In this document: positions 19,303-22,914 of the stretch, piece by piece
Numbering within the stretch: position 1 is the stretch's first letter
Layout: each line of letters begins with the position of its first letter
Source of the DNA: Candidatus Martarchaeota archaeon
GTDB lineage: Archaea; Micrarchaeota; Micrarchaeia; Micrarchaeales; CABMGC01
Length of the DNA stretch: 22,914 nt
Direction of reading: 5' to 3'
Assembly (NCBI GenBank): GCA_023379075.1
Contig: JAMCSO010000009.1
Location: forward strand, 1-22,914
Position numbers and translations under genes: made by a program
Notes under the pieces: generated by a model
What the model was told of the DNA's origin: nothing
What the model saw: the letters and a program-made list of their open reading frames with translations, nothing else
Databases searched by the model: none

Positions 19303-19640
19303 TTATCCTGACTGGGCGTCAGACTCTTAAGTTTACAACATTGAACTTCTTACGATGTAACCTATTTGATGATAGGCTACCTGTTTTCATATGTGAATAG
19401 TGTAACACTACTATTAGGTAGTTAGTATACCAGCCACAAACAAAGACGCGGAATACAGCAGTGTACTTAAGCTCTCTGGGAAAACCGGATGCAGGGCGCA
19501 TAATTCTGTAGGCGCGGTAAAACTTCTCCCATGCAACAGATGAATGGTGTAGTATCAGTACACCACATACTCCCTATGTCTTCGAATGAGAGATCCGGCC
19601 TTCTAACCATTAAATAGGACTTTTGGAAAGGCCTCTTTAC
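19303..19640 (+). ncRNA. Candidate structured non-coding RNA
   Basis: This stretch has no supported reading frame but a dense run of hairpins: CTGAC/GTCAG (19308-19322), ACATTG/CGATGT with one wobble (19338-19358), CCTAT/ATAGG (19361-19376), AATAG/CTATT (19396-19415), GGTA/TACC (19417-19431), TCTGG-GAAAA-CCGGA (19475-19489), a perfect 7-bp TGGTGTA/TACACCA (19545-19565) and GGCCTT/AAGGCC (19597-19633). A strong TATA box lies about 29 nt upstream of the first hairpin. I do not see the conserved cores of 5S, SRP or RNase P RNA, so the class is unknown. The flanks, 19161-19302 and 19641-19765, hold nothing else that I recognise. Confidence 0.35.
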
Positions 19641-19769
19641 AGCGATTTGCAGAAGGCAGGTTAAAATGCAGATATCAACACGTAAAGGCTTCTGGTGTTT
19701 AAGAGTAATTGAATAATATTCAATCCATATGGTAATATTTGAATTAAAACCAACTTTTATTCAATAATA

Positions 19770-19795
19770 CTTATATGGTGGTTTGTTTTTATATT
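19770..19795 (+). promoter_or_regulatory. TATA elements for the 162-residue unknown protein gene
   Basis: Two candidates precede the ATG at 19818: CTTATATGG (19770-19777), giving a leader of about 20 nt that would include the GTGAT ribosome-binding match at 19810-19814, and TTTTATATTA (19786-19795), which would give a nearly leaderless message. The first fits the Shine-Dalgarno match better. Confidence 0.45.
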
Positions 19796-19817
19796 AGATC
19801 AAACCCAAAGTGATAAT

Positions 19818-20306
19818 ATGGCAAACATGTTTGCAAATAATAGTAGAAGCAGAGAGGCAATCAATGAACTTATAAATGCGCGCAGAACGGTTGTTCCAAA
19901 ACTGGAGGGCTCCTTCGGAGGACATACTTTTCAAGTAGGGGCAGGAAGATCCGAAATTATAGTAAGACCGCCAGGAGCATTGATGATACAAGAATTCACA
20001 GGAAGAACTTCTGAAACTTCGAGCGTATGTGTAACTATTACAATTGATGGGGACACGACATTGCTAAGTGCTTTTGTCGGTGTTTCTATTAAAGGCACTA
20101 GCGGGTCTGGAACGGGTGTCGGCCACACAGCTATTACGGGAATGAATAGACAGACAAGTTTCCAAGACGTCAAACCCGGCACATACGAGATACACTTCAC
20201 AGATAACGATGGAAAATTATCTAAGGTATGGGAAAGAAAGGTATTGCACACCGGCCAAAGGCGGGATTTATGGATAGCCAGTCTGGTGTTACGTGGGCGA
20301 GGTTAG
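19818..20306 (+). CDS. Unknown small beta-rich protein
   Basis: I do not recognise this 162-residue protein. It has no signal peptide or membrane segment. After a short helical N-terminus (residues 9-22), the rest alternates beta-strand-like stretches with Gly/Thr/Ser-rich turns (VCVTITIDGDTTLLSAFVGV, then SIKGTSGSGTGVGHTAI). The segment FQDVKPGTYEIHFTDNDGK resembles the last strands of Ig-like, CnaB or carboxypeptidase-regulatory domains, so a beta-sandwich is likely. The end is basic (VLRGRG). The ATG has GTGAT 3 nt upstream and TATA elements before that, supporting a real gene. It stands alone between two long poorly coding stretches, which suggests a recently gained or lineage-specific gene. 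Confidence 0.6.
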   Translation: MANMFANNSRSREAINELINARRTVVPKLEGSFGGHTFQVGAGRSEIIVRPPGALMIQEFTGRTSETSSVCVTITIDGDTTLLSAFVGVSIKGTSGSGTGVGHTAITGMNRQTSFQDVKPGTYEIHFTDNDGKLSKVWERKVLHTGQRRDLWIASLVLRGRG

Positions 20307-21097
20307 TACTGATATGCTCTTACTCGCTTGAGAATAAAGGCCATGTGATATCCGACAGGCACCCTAGATTCGGGATTGGCATATCCTCTATTCCCGGATA
20401 GAATATCAGAGATAGCGTCCTGACATACTCACACGAATAAGTTCTGTGGGGTTCTTCTTGCATTTTGCCTCTGTCTTTGTCTGTCCTCATCTGTTGCCAC
20501 AGGAGCAGGTTTCGGAACCATTACTGGGTTCAGGCTTGCAGAGGATCCTTGCGTTGCCTCTCTGGAGGCATCAATGCTCTACTTCCATATATACCTGTCT
20601 GCACGCAATCAGGATATGTCGTTATGTCTGTTTCTTTGGATGGAGACAGACGCATTTCCAACTACGGATTTCGTGCCGTAGTGCACTATCTGGGCATATC
20701 GCACTCAATTCTGGATAGTCCTTTTCAGGACGCATTTCAGACACATACGAGACCAACACCATTACTTAACCAAGAACACCCATATGCATTCGCATTCATC
20801 CTACGATTGGAAATCGCTGGCTTTCTGCTATGCACTCTCGTAAAGTTCCTTTCTTCTCACCTCCCACACCTAAGACCATACTTCTTTGGAGGAAGAGGTT
20901 CCAAAAGCCCCAGAATATGGAAAAAGGCGGGCAACTGAAAGGATCTCTTCAAGACCAAAAAGTATGTTGATTTGCCAAAACAGGGTAATTGGACTTAAAA
21001 AAGGCGCAACCACCACTATTCATTCATAATTGTATCTCTCATGATTTGGTGATTGGATGTAACTGCCAACCCCCGCTCTAAATAATTATACAAAGAT
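20307..21097. other. Poorly coding stretch with hairpins; no gene supported
   Basis: About 790 nt contain no frame I would call. A 157-codon plus-strand frame (20465-20938) has no family signal and a pyrimidine-rich strand unlike the purine-rich coding strands here. Perfect short hairpins are present: TGCCTC-TCTG-GAGGCA (20555-20570), ACTACGG/CCGTAGT (20661-20682) and GTCCT-TTTC-AGGAC (20718-20731). GACGCATTTC occurs twice, 82 nt apart (20649 and 20731). It may be a second structured RNA, or decayed coding DNA. Confidence 0.4.
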
Positions 21098-21106
21098 TAA
21101 TATAAG
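21098..21106 (+). promoter_or_regulatory. TATA box for the OB-fold protein gene
   Basis: TAATATAAG about 45 nt upstream of the ATG predicts a start near 21127. The short leader includes GGTG at 21137-21140, a Shine-Dalgarno match 6 nt before the ATG. Confidence 0.5.
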
Positions 21107-21146
21107 TTGCTTATCCTAAATCGATACTGCTATTTATGGTGTTCTT

Positions 21147-21494
21147 ATGAAGATAAGCGAACTAAAGGCAGGAGCGCAGAACGTAGAGGTAGAAGCAGAA
21201 GTTGCAGAAAAAGGCGAACCAAGGGAAGTGATAACAAAGTACGGGAGGAGAACAAATGTCGCTAACGTTACTCTCAGAGACGCGAGCGGAAGCATAACCC
21301 TTTCACTATGGGGTAAGGATATCGATACAGTCAATGTTGGGGACAAGATCAAGATCTCAAACGGGTATGTTGGCGAATTCAGAGGCGTTCCACAACTTTC
21401 TGTAGGTAAGTTCGGAAAGATGGAGGTTGTCGAGAAAGGCTCAGGAAATACCGAGTCCTCTGAGTCTGAAGACGAGTCCGAAGAGGAATATTAA
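21147..21494 (+). CDS. Single OB-fold nucleic-acid-binding protein with acidic tail (SSB/RPA-like)
   Basis: This is a probable single-stranded nucleic-acid-binding protein of 115 residues. Residues 1-93 form an OB fold of the RPA/archaeal SSB type: MKISELKAGAQNVEVEAEVA as strand 1, ANVTLRDASGSITLSLWGKD as strands 2-3, and VGDKIKISNGYVGEFRGVPQ, then LSVGKFGKMEVVE, as strands 4-5. The Trp in LSLWGKD is the conserved core aromatic. The last 20 residues are Glu/Ser-rich (SESEDESEEEY), like the acidic tails that recruit partners in bacterial and crenarchaeal SSBs. It could serve as the main SSB or as an accessory RPA-like factor. It ends 17 nt from the convergent beta-CASP fragment. Confidence 0.82.
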   Translation: MKISELKAGAQNVEVEAEVAEKGEPREVITKYGRRTNVANVTLRDASGSITLSLWGKDIDTVNVGDKIKISNGYVGEFRGVPQLSVGKFGKMEVVEKGSGNTESSESEDESEEEY

Positions 21495-21511
21495 TACTTA
21501 AATCCAAGAGA

Positions 21512-22033
21512 CTAGAACTCGAATTCGAGTCTATCTCCGATTTCTGGGGCGAAAGCCTCAAATCCTTCTTCCTTTAGCTCTGTGGCAATACTGGTGCTGT
21601 TCTCAGCATCACCATGCACGCAGATAACTTTCTCAGGATTACTCTTCCTGATATATTCTAATATATCATCTCTGCCAGCATGGGCCGAAAAATCATACTT
21701 TAAGACAGGGTAAGGTATCCTATATATCTTCTCATCCACCTCTACCTTTCCTTCTTCAAGAATCATTCTTCCATTAGTTGCCTCGGCCTGGTATCCTGTC
21801 AGGAATATCTTCGAATTCTTTCTCAGTTTTGTTATGTAATTTAGCACAGGCCCACCATTTAGCATGCCTGCAGGGGTCAGTATTATGTTTCCGCCATCAA
21901 GCGCACCGATCCTGTCACGTCTGTCTTTCACTCTCTGTATATTCTTCACAGCATCCCTCAGTAACTCAACGTTATTAAGATACTTATAAAATTCCAGTGT
22001 TATATCTGTCGCTTTCCTTGCCATGCCATCCAT
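21512..22033 (-). CDS. Beta-CASP metallo-beta-lactamase, C-terminal half (separated by an in-frame TGA)
   Basis: This fragment is the second half of an archaeal beta-CASP nuclease (RNase J / CPSF73-like, RNA-processing). It is in the same frame as the N-terminal half, separated by the TGA at 22052-22054 and six sense codons. From ATG 22033 it encodes 173 residues: MDGMARKATDITLEFYKYL of the CASP domain, the ILTPAGMLNGGPV loop, FLTGYQAEATNGR, then motif B His118 in YDFSAHAGRDD and motif C His140 in VCVHGD. These histidines complete the active site, so neither half alone should be catalytic. The ATG may be used if the halves are expressed separately, but I see no ribosome-binding site or promoter directly before it. 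Confidence 0.8.
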   Translation of the reverse strand: MDGMARKATDITLEFYKYLNNVELLRDAVKNIQRVKDRRDRIGALDGGNIILTPAGMLNGGPVLNYITKLRKNSKIFLTGYQAEATNGRMILEEGKVEVDEKIYRIPYPVLKYDFSAHAGRDDILEYIRKSNPEKVICVHGDAENSTSIATELKEEGFEAFAPEIGDRLEFEF

Positions 22034-22046
22034 GTAAACTTTGTCC

Positions 22047-22069
22047 GAAATTCAATTTTTAGGAGGAGC
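22047..22069 (+). repeat. Inner arm of a 23-bp perfect inverted repeat, inside the beta-CASP gene
   Basis: It begins GAAATTCAATTTTTAGGAGG on the plus strand and is identical to the antisense of 22737-22759. It introduces the TGA stop that splits the gene. A less exact match (TTTGT) continues outside it. Confidence 0.9.
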
Positions 22070-22762
22070 TGCTAGGACTTCCTGCGCTCTTCCTACTGCG
22101 AAGACCGGAACGAGGGCCGTACCTTTATTATCTACAACTTCTCTTACTTCCTCAACAAATCTCTTTATTGCTGACTTTCTATCTTCATGGTTTCTGTTTG
22201 CATATGTTGTCTCTATCATAAGGATATCGCTCTCCACTATCTCGGCGCCTCTTTGAAGAAGCTGCTCCTCGATTTTGAAGTCGCCAGTGTATACCAGTTT
22301 CCTTCCAGAGCCCGATTTCTCTATTTTGGTTATTGCACTGCCGCACATATGTCCTGCATCATAGAATGTGATATCATACTCTCCAAAACCTACAGGAGCT
22401 CCATAATCGTATGGCACATACCTCCTCATAAAGAACCCCAGCTCCTTCTTGGTAACTTTTGGAGGAAGGTGTTCCTTCATGCCAATCTTTATAGAGTCTT
22501 CCAGAAGCAATTCTGCGAGCCTAAGTGATGGTTCGGTCCCAAATGCTATTGGGAATGCGTGCCTATACAATTCTGGTGCAAATCCGCAATGATCAAGATG
22601 TGCATGGCTAAGTATGAACGCATCAACCTTTCCCGCACTTATTGGGTACTCTATCTTCCTTCCTACCTTTACTCCATAGTCGAGCAGAAAGTTTTTGCTG
22701 CCTTTCACATAAAAGGAAGACCTGCCGACTTCTCTGGCTCCTCCTAAAAATTGAATTTCCAC
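22052..22762 (-). CDS. Beta-CASP metallo-beta-lactamase, N-terminal half (ends at premature TGA)
   Basis: This is the first half of an RNA-processing nuclease of the RNase J / CPSF73 superfamily, 236 residues. It contains MEIQFLGGAREVG at the start, the zinc-binding HAHLDH at 53-58, His138 in YDAGHMCGSA, Asp161 in YTGDFK, and the beta-CASP motif A acidic residue Glu184 in MIETTYANR. It ends normally with VPVFAVGRAQEVL, then AAPPKN and a TGA, where the family would continue to VYMDGMA. Reading through the TGA would give about 416 residues, a normal family length. The start is GTG 22762 with GTGAT 4 nt upstream. TGA is used as an ordinary stop by rps3ae, gyrB and pfdB here, so recoding is unlikely. 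Confidence 0.85.
   Translation of the reverse strand: MEIQFLGGAREVGRSSFYVKGSKNFLLDYGVKVGRKIEYPISAGKVDAFILSHAHLDHCGFAPELYRHAFPIAFGTEPSLRLAELLLEDSIKIGMKEHLPPKVTKKELGFFMRRYVPYDYGAPVGFGEYDITFYDAGHMCGSAITKIEKSGSGRKLVYTGDFKIEEQLLQRGAEIVESDILMIETTYANRNHEDRKSAIKRFVEEVREVVDNKGTALVPVFAVGRAQEVLAAPPKN
22737..22759 (-). repeat. Outer arm of the 23-bp inverted repeat, at the beta-CASP start codon
   Basis: On the minus strand it begins GAAATTCAATTTTTAGGAGG immediately after the GTG start's first two bases and encodes EIQFLGGA. This is probably the original copy, because it matches the family's usual N-terminus. Confidence 0.9.
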
Positions 22763-22820
22763 AAAATCACTGTAGCTTGTCTGACAAGAGAAAGAAAACT
22801 GACTATTGCAGAAGCTAATA

Positions 22821-22846
22821 CTATAAACTATGTTATAATATAAAAT
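22821..22846 (-). promoter_or_regulatory. TATA-rich promoter region of the beta-CASP gene
   Basis: The minus strand reads ATTTTATATTATAAC (22832-22846) and then AGTTTATAG (22821-22829). The second gives a start near 22799 and a leader of about 37 nt before the GTG. No gene is visible between here and the window end. Confidence 0.4.
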
Positions 22847-22914
22847 ACTACAGGTTTAGCTCACAATACTCTTTTTATTTATTGCCTTAGTATGATAGTT
22901 GATTGTATGACAAC

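Noticed and set aside
19319..19501. 60-codon minus-strand frame
   Set aside because: It lies over the hairpin-rich stretch, lacks start signals and has no family-like pattern.
19459..19512. Resemblance to the 3' half of 5S rRNA (GTACTT, then CTGGGAAAACCGGATGC)
   Set aside because: The spacing between the two pieces is half that of 5S, no GAAGTTAAG loop lies upstream, and the ends do not pair as a helix I.
20465..20938. 157-codon plus-strand reading frame
   Set aside because: It has no recognisable motif, strand composition opposite to the real genes, no ribosome-binding site and no clear promoter.
22052..22054. TGA recoding (selenocysteine or another amino acid)
   Set aside because: TGA ends several ordinary genes here, and this TGA lies inside a sequence copied from elsewhere in the gene rather than at a conserved catalytic site.
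22047..22759. Invertible phase-variation cassette
   Set aside because: Flipping the segment leaves the N-terminal half on the opposite strand from the C-terminal half, so neither orientation gives a full gene, and no recombinase gene is near.

Overview
The window is archaeal. It encodes archaeal-type ribosomal proteins S15 and S3Ae, prefoldin beta, the RNase P proteins Rnp2 and Rnp3, an Lhr-type helicase, a beta-CASP nuclease and a tRNA-Lys without an encoded CCA, and most transcription units have TATA boxes at a plausible distance upstream. Gene density, short versions of standard proteins (Rnp3 of 174 residues) and a bacterial-type gyrase pair fit a small-genome DPANN archaeon, perhaps Micrarchaeota-like. 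That placement is an inference from gene content only.

Left part (1-5,140): the 5' part of valS on the minus strand is divergent from an rps15-rps3ae operon. A 302-nt gap with a promoter and a palindromic operator candidate leads to a tandem Lrp/AsnC-like regulator. A decayed IS481-like element of about 1 kb follows, with inverted ends and a transposase carrying one nonsense codon and three 1-nt shifts. It abuts a short orphan coding fragment and a tRNA-Lys(CTT) on the minus strand.

Centre (5,137-16,800): gyrB and gyrA overlap by 4 nt and end tail-to-tail against the first of two single-domain KaiC-like ATPases. A DUF92 membrane protein follows. Then comes a translationally coupled minus-strand operon: a winged-helix regulator, a membrane-anchored surface protein with about 30 N-glycosylation sequons, and an Lhr-type helicase.

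Right part (16,900-22,914): a bidirectional promoter also drives pfdB, a DHH phosphoesterase, rnp3 and rnp2, all overlapping, so chaperone and RNA-processing functions are co-expressed. Next is a poorly coding island (about 19,160-21,140). It holds one small beta-rich unknown protein and, just upstream, a hairpin-dense stretch behind a strong TATA box that looks like a structured non-coding RNA. A small OB-fold protein with an acidic tail follows. Last is a beta-CASP metallo-beta-lactamase gene cut in two by one in-frame TGA. The TGA lies inside a 23-bp perfect inverted copy of the gene's own first codons. This is the most unusual feature seen.
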